Shown here one piece after another: positions 48,421-60,188 of a stretch of 64,000 bases of DNA. Location of the stretch: the NCBI GenBank assembly GCA_036583965.1, contig JAZBQD010000015.1:68356830-68420829 (forward strand), read 5' to 3'. Every line of letters begins with the position of its first letter. Positions within the stretch are counted from its first letter, which is position 1. The notes beneath the pieces are model-generated. The model was given only the letters and a program-made list of their open reading frames with translations, ran no database searches and had not been told where the DNA came from. Both the position numbers and the translations under genes were made by a program. This stretch comes from Prunella strophiata. Its lineage: Eukaryota > Chordata > Aves > Passeriformes > Prunellidae.

Positions 48421-51249
48421 TAAATAATAAGGATGTAAGGATGATCACAACACAAAGTAAAGGCACTGTGTGTGCTTCTCTCTAACACTTAAGCTCATTG
48501 GTTCAAATCTATCGAAAAGATACAGCTTCATTTTCTTTCTTTTGAAGTCTTTTAGGTTGGAAATATATTTGATAAGCATGATAATTTAAAAAGTCTCTGC
48601 AGGTAGCAAGACGGGGTTATTGAACTCAGGGAAACAGAAACAAAAATTAAACTGAGTCTTACGAAAAGTCAAAATAGCCTTTGTGTGAGTTTTAGGGTAG
48701 AATAGTTTATGATATCAAGCTTCTCAGGCTAGCCATGTTGGGATGAACTTTCCATCAGAATCTTGTGCACAGTAAACAAGGTAGCTTGAGGCCTGATAGC
48801 AGCCTGGTGTTTCATTTTGGCTGACTAGATCAGCAACTCTTATAGTGATCCAATGCCATGAGCACAGTGTCATGGTTTCAGGTACCTATATACCTGTGCT
48901 AGTTCAGGAATTGAGCTATTTCACCATTTCTATACACAGAAGTGTACAAGAGACACAGCATGAAAGACTTCCTGAGAGTATCTCTGGTTTTTTATGACTT
49001 CTTTTCTATGAAATAGCTTTTTTATGTAGATAGCCTCTCAGGCTGTCAAATGGACCTAGTTTTGAATTACTGTTTCTTAATATTTTCTGGGTTTTTTAAT
49101 CTAATTGATTAAATATGCTATGGAAAATCAAGCAGAGTTTTCCTCCTTACAAAACCTTGTAAGCTTACAAGAGTGCTGGCCAGGCAATAGATAAAATTAT
49201 ATATTGGGCAGGTGTTTGTCAACAAAATTTATTAACAGTCATGAGTTTCCTCATAAGTCATAAGTTGCTCTGTGCTGTAGTTTGTTACTGTTGTATCTTT
49301 ATAAGCCTTGGGCCAATGTATTGTGTCTAGGACAAATACTGCTTTATGCCCTTGCTGATGTCTGTCATTTGATTAACTTACAGTGCTTAATCTATCTTGG
49401 CTTGAAGGACAGGTTCTGGTCAGGTGATATGTTGAAACACACAGAGAGTCCCCTGGAAAGAAGGAGGAAGAGAATTCCAGGTTCTTCATTGTTTCTCTCC
49501 TGCCAACAGATACAGGAAAAATACAGAGAATAAAATACATGTGACAGTCTTGAGCTTGTTCTCTCTGTCACCCTTGCTCCACAGATGTTTAAACAAGTCC
49601 TTTACTCCCTAACATTTGAGCTAGATGCTTTCTTTCCTTTGAAAGCAAGACTTCAGTTATCCTCCATTGTCAGAAGACACCAGAGACTTGTTTTCAATAT
49701 CTTTGCCAAAGCATGCTGGCTGCCAGTTAGTCTTCAGGTACCTGGTATAAGCAGAAAAGGCAAAAGATTATGTGAGCTTATGCACCACTTCATGTTGGCT
49801 GCAAAGTGTAAAAGGAAGCAGGAAAAATATTCAGAAACAAGTTGTGGAAAAATGCATTCAAGACAGCAAATATACCTGTAATAGACAAATATTATTTAAA
49901 AACCAGTAAACAACAAAAAATGCTGCTTTGGGGAATCACTGTGGTCTAGTTATCTTGATAGATGTTTCAGAATTTCAGAGCTGTGATAAGAATGGACTCC
50001 ACAGTTTTTCTGTCAGGAGCTGAGAGCACCTGCAAAGGGGGTGTCCCCCTTGGGTTGCTGCCTGCTCCTGTAGCCTGCCAGCAGTGCTGAACAGCAGTGT
50101 TGGCAGACTGGTGCTCATCTGCCAGGGCCAGCACTGAAAAAGTGAATGGACAGTTCTTGTCAACAAATTAGATAATATCATCATTGAACTTTAGGAAAGA
50201 CCACCATATACCTGCACGAGCTGTCAAAAAAGTTTGTGTTGAGAGCTCCGGAGTCTTCAAGCAATGACAGCAAGAGTTAATGCTCTGGACAAACTCCCAG
50301 TTTTCTGCTTAAAGGGACTTTCATCTTTTACTCTGTTGTCCCTTATTTTTCCCTCACTATTTAACCAATTTCTGTACTTGCAATGCTTAAATAACCAACT
50401 ATTGAATCATAAATACAGACTGTCATTTTAACAAGTCTTGTTACTTAGAACTATGTCTAGAGCCTAAAGGTAAGTATCCACTGAAATAGCAAGGTAATAT
50501 CATATTTCATTAAAATGTACACATTTAAAAGAAAAACAACGAAACCTTTCTTTGAGGTTTTACTAGTATGCATAACTTCCATGAAGGTGACTTCTAAGAA
50601 ATAGAAGCTGACAAATTAAATGGAAAAAGCTGTCAAAATTTAAAAGGGTAACCTATTTGAAGAACCTTGGTTTTGATCCCTGATTGAGACAGTCTAAGGA
50701 AAACTGTACTATAAGGAATTTAAATTGTCTACATCCAAATGTTTAAAGGGATATGAAAATTCAACAAATCACTAGTTGTTCTTGAAATATCTATGCATGT
50801 AGTGCATGGATAGGATTTGGAATAACCTAGAGAGTCAGTTGTTTGCACAGTAATAAGGAAGAAATTATCCAGATCAGAAAAAAAACCAAACTGAGACATG
50901 CATGAAATTGTTAGACATGGCGAGAAGAAAATACCATGCAAATTAAACAAAATATCTTGTTTACTTGTAGCTCAGAGTTATGCAGATGGTGAATTAGTTG
51001 CACTAGCATAGGCTCATTTATGCAAGATACCACCAAATAAGCCCATCTTTGGTGTTGCTTTTGTACCTGTGAGAGATTGTCACATCTTGTCTTCACAGGA
51101 CATGTGAAAATCACAGTACATTTCTATGGATGCCAGTCAGTATTTCTGAAGGGAAATAAGAGGTGGTGCAACGTAGAAGGAATTTTTATTTCACCAATAT
51201 CAACTTTATTTTTTTAAGTCTGTGGGATTTTTTTAAACTTCTGGTTTAT
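48421..51249. other. No gene seen; unassigned DNA
   Basis: About 2.8 kb, no recognised exon, RNA or mobile element. It contains the 16-bp palindrome at 49156-49171. Open frames reach only ~100 codons and have no signature. Confidence 0.55.
49156..49171. repeat. Perfect 16-bp palindrome
   Basis: CTTGTAAGCTTACAAG reads identically on both strands with no loop. Such a perfect dyad could be a dimeric protein-binding site or chance. Confidence 0.7.
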
Positions 51250-51593
51250 TGAGTGCTTTTGTATCACCAAAGGGGTATCGGGGGCAGACAAAGGTGATAC
51301 AGAGACTCCATCACCAGAAGGCATGAAAAGGCACTTTATTATTAGAAATCTACAGTTCTTATGGAAACAATGGTGGACCTAAGACCTGATTTGCCTTAAG
51401 GAATCTTCTCTCACCTATTGGTCAAGAAGGGACAACTCCTTCTTGTAAACACTGACAAACAGAGATTGCCTACAAGGTGCAGACATTGAGATAACAATGG
51501 TTTTAATTCTTTTGCTGAGCTTTCTCACAGCCTCCCAGGAAAATCCTGGGAGAACTATGTCTCTCTCTGTTCAGAGGATATGTGATTACCACA
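51250..51593 (-). mobile_element. Compact ERV LTR, probably solo
   Basis: A 344-bp unit bounded by TG...CA which on the minus strand starts TGTGGTAATCACATATCC and ends AAAAGCACTCA. It has an LTR-like plan: AATAAA at 51340-51335 (minus), about 85 bases before the 3' end, as expected for a short R-U5. A strong hairpin (51532-51552) lies near the 5' end. Blocks such as GACAAACAGAGATTGCCTAC and TCACCAGAAGGCATGAAAAG resemble a songbird LTR pattern I recall. Flanks TTTAT (51245-51249) and TTTTT (51594-51598) agree at 4 of 5 bases, a weak target duplication because the site is T-rich. No retroviral genes adjoin it. Alternative: a non-LTR repeat of unknown type. Confidence 0.6.
51532..51552. repeat. 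9-bp hairpin inside the LTR
   Basis: CTCCCAGGA, loop AAA, TCCTGGGAG, a perfect stem. Because it lies in U3-like sequence it could be structural or a dyad protein site. Confidence 0.75.
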
Positions 51594-51849
51594 TTTTTGT
51601 ATAAACCAGTAGTCATACGTATGGAATCAGGGAAATGGGGACATATTCTTCTTTGTGGATTATACTCTTTTGCCCTGAATTTGTTGGTTTTTTTCTTGGC
51701 ACAAAATCTTCAGAAGAAATATAATCATGTACGTAGGTGAGGGCACTAACAGTAACAAGCATGCCTCTTGGATTGTAAATGCAGAATACCTTTGACAGCT
51801 CTCCAAGGCTTATGCTATCAGCCAAATTAATAATGTTATGATTAAATCT

Positions 51850-52056
51850 TCTTCAGGAAGAATTTCTTCACTGAGAGTGTTGGCCAGGCATGGGAATGCG
51901 TTGCCCAGGGAGATGATTCAGTTGCCATCCCTGGAACTGTTTAAAAAACCAAGTAGATGTGTCACTCTGTGATATGGTCTAGTGAGAGTGGTGGTGTTTA
52001 GTCAAAGGTTGGACTCAATGACCTTGGAAATCTTTTCCAACACTAATGATTCTATG
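51850..52056 (+). mobile_element. CR1 LINE 3'-end fragment
   Basis: Plus-strand CR1 terminus: GAATTTCTTCACTGAGAGTG, TTGCCCAGGGAGATGATTCA, GTAGATGTGTCACTCTGTGA, GTTGGACTCAATGACCTTGG and the tail CTAATGATTCTATG. About 207 bases. It lies 256 bases from the LTR, so this spot has taken two insertions. Confidence 0.9.
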
Positions 52057-52742
52057 AAAGCAAAAAGCTACATAGCCTAGCATATTTCACATTTTTGAGA
52101 TCCTATCCCACTACTTAAAAGTTTCTCCACAGCTGCCAGTGCTCCATGGCCTGAACATGCCAGTGTGCTGCAGACAATGAGGGGAAATGGTGACTCCTCC
52201 ATCCCTTGACACTGAGCCTGTTTTCCCTATCCCAAATCGACCTTCCCTCCTAGGGCCAAGAAATGTTCTCTGGTTCAGGGCTTCTGGGGGTGTTTTCCAG
52301 TGGACTTTTTGGGGTTTGGGGTTTTTTTCTTTCTTTCTTCTCTTCCAGCAGAAATGATGCCCCATAATTTCTGCAGTTTAACATTTGAAGGCAGAGACAC
52401 AGTTCTGAATATCCAGACAGAAGGGAAATGCTGTCTTTGGACACCAGAACATTGATTGTGTTGATGCAGAAGCACATCTTCCTTAAGCCTTATGATGTGA
52501 CTTAAACCAGTTCCTGATTGTAGGACACACAGCCTGACAAAGAAATCTTTCCACATATTTTTTTTCCACAAATCTTTTCCACAAATACTCTTCTGAATAC
52601 CTGTGGGGTTTGTGCTCAAGTTCTGTTTGTCTTTCCTTACACCAAGCACTCAAGCTAGTAGTATTACTTGGAAGTTTTAATTTTAAAGCAGTGATTGGAA
52701 AACGGCAAGACTTGAGCTCAGAAATGCAGCATTTATAAAGTT

Positions 52743-52758
52743 AAAAAAAAAAAAAAAA
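52743..52758. repeat. Poly(A) tract, 16 bases
   Basis: Run of A preceded by GCATTTATAAAGTT. No retrocopy is recognised upstream. Confidence 0.85.
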
Positions 52759-53097
52759 GGTTCATCAACTTGGGCTTGTGAGCATTTTCAAAATACTTGG
52801 TATTTTAAGTATGGATCCTGAAATAATGGCTGGACAATTATTATACATTATTTTAGTTTAAAAAATATTTAACATGTAAAAAATCTACAAAGAAGGAATT
52901 GACAAGAAAACATTTTTCTTGAATTATCTATATAGCTATGAAATCCACAGTTTAATAAGTGGATGTTTTGAAATATCACTGTCATTTTCCCCATGTGAGA
53001 AAAGCCACCTCTGGATAAGCTAAATACCTGTTCTCAGATATTAGTAGAAGTTTGATATAGTTGTAATTATGATTCCAAGACATCAGTGCAACAAAAG

Positions 53098-53111
53098 CCA
53101 CGAGAGGGCAA
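53098..53111 (+). promoter_or_regulatory. Candidate CTCF-binding core motif
   Basis: CCACGAGAGGGCAA matches 12 of 14 positions of CCASYAGRKGGCRS (mismatches at the Y and final S). It contains one CpG. It is the weakest of the three candidates, in the same orientation as the others. Motif evidence only. Confidence 0.3.
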
Positions 53112-54207
53112 CACTTTTGCATAGCTTGTACAGGGAGCTGGGCTTTGGATGATTCCCTGCTCAGTATCCATTCAAAAACTACAGGGCAGTGCTTTTTTCT
53201 TCAGGATGAGGTTAAACTCCTCCATTAGCAGTGCACCTAAAAGAGTATTTTTTCAGTCTGCCCACCTACACTTCAGAACTATTTACAGTTCCAGTAGCAA
53301 CCACTGAAACTACTAACAAAAGTGTCTAATTAGAGAAATATTCAATTATGCTTTAATTTTCAAGTGGAAAATTAGTAAAATGAGCTCAAATCAACAGTGT
53401 ATTCTATTCACACTCCCAGCATGGGAGCAGCCTTGGCACAAAAATGAATTCATAATTAAAGGTGGGTTCACCTTCTAGATTGGTCCAGATATCAGGTAAT
53501 TTTCTTCCTTAAACCCTGCTTTAGATCTCTTACTTTTTTATCTTTTCTTTAGTGTTTGGATTCCAAGTCATTGCATTTGCTGAAAGGATGTATTCTTTTC
53601 AAAGATTTCAGAAGTTAGTCTTATTTTCTATCCGCATATCTTTGTGTTGATTTATTTTGAACTGAAACTGTCAGAAAGTACCCTCAGATCTCAAAAGAAT
53701 TTTTTAATTTCCATGCACCTCACAGGTTTTCATATTTTTTTCTTTTTTCTGTAAATCTGTAGATGAGGCTCCTGGCTCTAGAAAGAATCTAACAAAACTT
53801 TCTCTTAATGAAAACAATTCCATTGGCTTTTTGGATCAGATTTGATTTTGCCTAATCTAGTCATAAGGCCTTTTAAAAAAATAACAGCTAAAACTATAGG
53901 CCTTCCCATGTTAGGAAGCAATAATTTTCTGAGTTCTTTGCATTTAAAAAAAAAAGTGTAGATTAATTGAACCTTATCTCTAGAATATTTTGTGGGGAGG
54001 GGGGAAACAGTGATAGCTTTTTTTTCTTCTAGGGAAGAAGAGGCTGGAATTTTTCATCAGAATCTCTATCACCTTGGTCAATATGATGGGGGAGGCAGTG
54101 GTGTAAAAAATGTTGATCTTTGTGAAATTGTATCAATTTAGATATCCTAGTAATGGAATGATTTACATGCAGCAAAAGAAGTAACTGCTAACTCTAAGAA
54201 GTAAAAT

Positions 54208-54231
54208 GGGGTGGGGGGGGGGATTGGGGGG
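54208..54231 (+). other. G-rich run, potential G-quadruplex
   Basis: GGGG, T, ten G, ATT, six G: more than four runs of three or more G within 24 bases, fitting the standard quadruplex pattern on the plus strand. It is isolated in AT-rich DNA. Confidence 0.6.
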
Positions 54232-55241
54232 AATCAGTGGAAAACAAAGACTCTTTGTGGGATCTACAAGAGACAAACACAGTTTCTTTAAACCAGTTGG
54301 GCAGGTTAAATGTAGAGATGTCTTGTTTTTCAACAAGAAATCCCCTGGAATTGTCAATTACTCTTCAACCTAGACAGTGATTCATTGTCCATTGAATAAA
54401 CAAAGTAAAAAAGCAGTTGTGAACATCATGATAAAAACACCTTTGAGAAAAGTCCAGAGCTTTGAGGGCTGAGATCTCAGCAACAAATTGTGATCCACCT
54501 CCAGCCTTACCTTTACAGTAGCTCCCAGTTTGTTCCCAAAAGGGTGCAGGAGCTCTCTTCACTAAGCACCATATTTTAGCATCTACCTGACTAGCACTGA
54601 GTCAGTATGCCTTGGGGAAAAAAGTGACTGGGGAGAATATTTTTTAAATTGAATTGAAGGCTTTACAATTATTCCAGCTCTTTGTTCACTAACTAGGTTC
54701 CTGATGTTGACTCAGTGAAAACAACTTGTATTGTATATTAGCACAATGGTGCTGGGTGGAAAAAAAAACATCTCCAAATGAAATTTCCATCTCAAAAGCA
54801 GCCTACTCTTATCTGAACTTAGCTGTTTCCTATCAGTTGATTAGTATTTAAATCTTAAATCTGGTGATAAAAATGAAATTGAAAGAATGTGCCATGCCTT
54901 AGTAGTTTTGATATAGCTCCTGTTAGATGTTCTAACTCTGGGTGAACACAGAGTACAGTAACAAATCACTTTAAAACTTCAGCCACCTCTCAGGTAGAGA
55001 CCACTCCTTGGCAAAAGGAAAAAATGTTCTTACTCAGGGGCTGGGTTTATTAAGGGCACTTAACAGATTACAAATATAAAGGTTGTTTGTAGTCCAAATT
55101 ACATTGTCTCTGATGTATCTAAAAGAAATTAAAGCATCTGTCAAAAGAGCTGTTATACTGGGAAAATAGGAATATGTACACATATGTCCCTGCAAACTTT
55201 TCTTATTACTTCAATAGAGAGAAGGTAACAAAACAAAAAGG

Positions 55242-55286
55242 AAAAAAAAAAAAAAAAAAAAAAAAAAACACACAAAAAAAAAAAAA
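55242..55286. repeat. Poly(A) with CACAC interruption
   Basis: 27 A, then CACAC, then 13 A. It is preceded by AAAACAAAAAGG. Simple repeat; no element body is recognised. Confidence 0.9.
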
Positions 55287-56587
55287 GAAGAAAACAAACC
55301 AGCAAAGCTAAACCTTCTGACTGGACCATGTGAATTCACCCCTACCCCTTGAGATGAAATGGTCTTCCAGTACATAGAGATCCTTCCAGTGTTTGAAGGC
55401 ATCTGTTGAAAAGAAATGCTGCAGTAATCCAGTGGACAGGCTCTGTGCACATAGTCTAACCAAATTCTCCAATAAACAGACACCTTCTAGGCAGGACCCA
55501 TTATCAATGAGGTGATCTTATTCTAGCAAAACTATCAGACAGGTTTAGGGTGAAAATTGTGAGAGGACTGGAAAAGATCAAATTGTCTCCTCTTATGACA
55601 ACAGTAAATCATTATGTGCATGGAAGTGCAAATATTGTTGACCAAAATTTCTTAACAAAAAGAATGGTGGAAAAAGAATGAAGAAGTTCATAAAATAAGG
55701 GAAAAGAAGTATTGACAAAATACTCCAAAGCTGTGTTGGGAAGCGTGACTATTTTCTCTGAATTCCTGATCCATCAGTCACCTTGAGACAAAGAGCTCAG
55801 AAATATTTGACCTGTATATTTATTTTTTACTTTAACTTTTATAACAAATCCAAACCTGAAGAGAAAGTTGGAGCAGAAGTTTGAGCAAATACTATAGCAA
55901 GATTTTGCTGAAAGTATTTGATTGGGTTAATACAAAACTACTTTAATAAATCCTGCCAATTAATAACAGAATAATGGCAATAAAAACTCAGTATGAAAAG
56001 CTGCTTCAGCCTCCAGACATGACCGTCTTTTGACGAAATAAACTCCTTCTCTACTCTACCCAAATTGTATAGTGCCATTAAAAATTTATCTCTTGTTGTG
56101 ACTAGGCTTTAAATTATAAAGAGCAGGCTGGAAGGTGCTATACACAGACTGAAGCAATTGTTTCAGTGTCTTGTTCGGGCACTGCTTACCAGCTGATTTA
56201 CTGATGCCTTGTGCCAAATTATGTAAGAGTGTGTTGAAGAGACAAGAATGTTTTTTCTTGGCACTCGTGACTGGTTACAAACACCCAAAAAAGTTTCTTA
56301 AGACCCAAAGCTGTATTAGTTTCTCTTTAGCATTTCTTCTTTGCAGCTGAAGTGAAGAACTTTAATTTTAAAGGGCAAAATAGCAACAGCAAACTTTGAG
56401 GGCCTGAAACTTTTTGTTTGGTGGAGGCAGAAGACACTTAATGCTTTTAGTAGTTTTTTCCTTGCTTGCAGAGTAGGTAACAGAAGCCATACAATACTGA
56501 TCTTTTTAAAAATCATCACCTTCAGTAGGTGATATTTTCTTCATGCTTGAATAATTAAAAACAAAGAAATATTTAATATGAGCACAT

Positions 56588-56607
56588 GGGAGGGGGACCC
56601 CCCTCCC
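56588..56607. repeat. GC-only hairpin, 8-9 bp
   Basis: GGGAGGGG followed by GACC and CCCCTCCC: a stem of eight (nine if a two-base loop is allowed), consisting almost entirely of G-C pairs. Stands out in AT-rich DNA. Confidence 0.7.
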
Positions 56608-59600
56608 CACAAAACCTCAAATGCTGAAACAAAATCCCAAACTAAAACCACTGCACCCTCAAAAAAACCTTTCTGAATTTTTTTCCAACTGGCATGAGAA
56701 CCTGAGTTCTCCTCTGCTGGTAGCATTGGTAACTATAACAATTAAAGCAGTACAAAAAAGTAAGTTACTGTTTTCAGATGCTGATGCTGGGGAAGACCAC
56801 AGAACACTCAATCAGGTATTTCCAGGTGCAAGTCTTTCGGATCAATACTTGAAAGCTTACAAACCTCCCAGGGTTTAGATGTCAGACTCAGTTAAACCCT
56901 AATTTAAGATCATTTACCTTCATTGAAGGCTGCTGGCTCAGAAAATCCTAACCAGAGACTGCTTTTCAGAGGTAGCTAGGTATGGGTGTTGTACTCAGTC
57001 AGCATTGGTTCAGTGCAAACCATCTCTGGCAAATACATAAGAAAAGCATAACTGGAGTCACAAGATTGATTATGAAAAGGGCAGAACAGCAGCATGTTTG
57101 GGTTTTTCCTCCTGTCTTTGTATTGCTTGAAGTCCATACACTCCTTCCACAGCTCTATTTCAATTTCAGGAAACAAGATATTTACTCCCAGTACCACACT
57201 CCTTAAATTCCAATTTTTTTTTCCATTCTTTTGCCACTTCTGTTTGGAAAATGTACTAATTGCCTGTTCTAAGAGAAACAGCTAAGAATTCATGTTGCTT
57301 GATCCCATTTTTGCTGGTACTTCTTGTGGCCTGGGGTGATTGAACTATTTTTGCTGGGTCACTCTCCACTTCTGTAAAATGGGCATAATTCTCAATACCT
57401 GTATTATTCCAAAAGGATGTTCTAAAACTTGGGTAAAGGGTTAACCAAGGTGGCTTGTAAAGCATATTTAAAGATTTACCAGTGAGAAGTGCTATATTCA
57501 TGCTAACATTTTGAAGACTACCTGTGCTTACTAAGCCAGTGAGTTGAAGATTAAATAATAGGAACAGAGGTCCCATTGGCATGTGTTTTTCTATAAATGA
57601 GTAGAAAGGAACAGGGCAACTAAAGAAAACAAACAAAACTGGATTTATCATTCCCTCATGTTTCGCTAGAGATCAACATCTATTTACAGCTTCTATTAGG
57701 GTAACTTTTCAGCAAAAAATTGTAACATTTTCAAAGTTTGTAGGACGAATTAAGTTGCCTTGGGATGAGATCAATCTTTGCCTCTAAAATCGTATTTCTG
57801 TACGGGTGAATAGTAGTTCCCTTCTTGCTCCTTTATCAGGAAATAATTGCTCGCACTTCTGGCAGTTTTAAACTGTTTCTGTTTGTGACCCAAGTTTCCA
57901 TCCAAAACTTTATCTGAGTGCTATTATCCCAGTACAGAACTGCAAGTTAACTTTTTTTTTTCCAGAGTCTTCTACAGTATTTTTTTTTTGCTCTCTTTTT
58001 TGTCACCACTTACAATCCAATAGCTGGTTTGAAACAGTCACTCTTCCAGCTGAACAGATGTGACCATCGCATGAAAGCTCTGAGGAATGTTCCATGGCAG
58101 CATCTGCTGCTTCCCTTTAAAGTTTATTTTTAACATGAAATAGTTGTGAGGCTTCATTTGTAGCTGAAATGCTGTCTTCTCAGAGCAATGCAATTAGGTC
58201 TGGCCCTTCAGCAGAAGGGGAAAAAGGTATGATGACATGCGGCTCTAAGGTAGAGCTGCTGCAGGCAAGCCAGTGACTTTGCTTTGTTATTCATCACATT
58301 TGTGCAGATCTATGCATCTCATATGCTAAAATTTCCCTTGAAGTCAGGTTGAGTCATGAGAACTGCATCTTCAGAACCAAATCTTATCAAAAGCTTTGGC
58401 AAACTGTTCTTGGGGGTTTTGAAAGTGTTTCTTATTCTAGCTTACAGTCTCCTTACTGAAGAAAATTTTTTGGTTTTAATATGAAATTTTCTCTTATTTT
58501 CATGTGACATCACAGTGTCTTTGGAATAATTGCTGTTATTTCTGTGCATAAGACTGATGTCACAAGGTACATATGATGGCATAAGGTGAGTTTTGAGCTT
58601 CTGGGAGGCAGAGGGAGACAATAGCAAAGGCTTTGCAGTAGTTTATAGTCCCCTGGGGAGTCAGCATGGCTGAAGCACTGTGGTATTGAACCACTGGGGC
58701 TGCCAGGGTAGCACAGAGATGCTCCCTGCCATGCTCACTCAGAATTGTTAGAAAGAGAGGGTCACTTTACTGCCCAGAGCCAAGTGGCAGCTCGCATCAC
58801 TCAAAGGGGAATCCCAGATTCTGGCTTACAGCAGTTTTCCACTCATCTGGTGCCAGGACTGGTGGAGAATCTCTAGCCCATTATTTCCAGCCATGCAAAA
58901 GGACTGGCAGGAAACATATTGAAGCAGATGTCTTGTGTTTGAACAGAATTCCAGTGAGTCATCTGCATGCCCTTAGGCATTCAATGCACCAGACAGCTTT
59001 CTAATGGCTGTGGCATCTCGCTCACAATCTAATATTATGCACATGTTCCACATAATAAAACCCCACATCCTCAGCTGGGGAAGGTCCATGATACTTTGCT
59101 AACTGTGGTAAATTTGCTGTGCAGTTGAGGACCTGGCACAGGAATGCAATGCCCAATACAACCTTAATCTGATTTGGTGTTAAGAGCCAGAACCTGACCC
59201 TGACCCATAAGTGGCATTGCTGTATCAATCTTTTGGGACACGAGCATTTGTCATCTCCAGACAGCCCATGCAGACAAAAGGGGTTTTGTGAGTTGGCTGG
59301 CAGCCTGTGAGGTACATACACAGCTGTGTGCTACCTTAATTTTCCTTTTTGTCCTGACATGCCTCTCAGAGACTGACTCAAAGTGATTTAAAAGAAAAGA
59401 AAGATATTTCAGCTTTTAACAGCAGCAAGCCCTTTTCCTTCTATGAGTGCAAAAATTAATGTCTTATATCAGGTAAATTGTGATATTGTTACACATGACA
59501 ATATGAATGTAGCAGCTACTAAGGGCAGCGGGGAAGCTTCTCTTTTCCATCTGTCCTTTTGATACTCACCTGCATGTTCCTTCTACCCCTAGCAAAATAA

Positions 59601-60167
59601 ATAAAGCTCCACTGTGCTGTAATCCTCAATTAATACTATTTCATTGATCAATTTCATTGCTGGATTGAAGCAGCAGAGGAGGACATGCATCCAGGTAATG
59701 ATTTACTTACTGCAAGGTCAAGGAAAATACTTGTGCACAGCCATGGCCTGCACAGCTGATAATGAACAGCCCTGTCTACTTGGTCCCACACTTCTGGCCT
59801 GCCACTAAGCCTGGATGTGAAGCAGTGATTTCTGTATCAGCAATAGCAAAGCAAAGCCTTATCTTCATCACTTTCTTGGATGATTGCAAAAGATTTGTAC
59901 ATATGCTATGTGTAACATAGACCTTATTACTTGATGTCATGAATTGAATGACATCCCTGGGAACAAGACCTAGGTAAACCAAAACATGTTACAGAACCAC
60001 AAAGAAGTTACTTAACTCAGGCAACTAGTGTGGGAAATGGAGAAAATTTTGGCAATATGAAGTCTAAACTGAATCTTACATTGTTGTAGAGCTGACCTTG
60101 GATTAATATAACTTGGAGTTTCTCACAAGCCTGGTTTTTCTGTTTCACACAAACAATTCAATCTTCC

Positions 60168-60188
60168 TTTTTTTTTTTTTTTTTTTTT
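60168..60188. repeat. Poly(T) tract, 21 bases
   Basis: Run of T followed by GTTTTAAGAAAAAAAA. Simple homopolymer. Confidence 0.9.

Noticed and set aside
48500..48510. GGTTCAAATCT, resembling a tRNA/SINE B box
   Set aside because: No A box or cloverleaf stems at the right distance.
52111..52649. Overlapping minus-strand frames of 75-124 codons
   Set aside because: Three frames of the same stretch are open at once and contain Lys/Glu-rich low-complexity sequence from a CTTT-rich patch; no domain.
57256..57651. 131-codon minus-strand open frame
   Set aside because: Composition looks random and no motif is seen; not supported as a gene.
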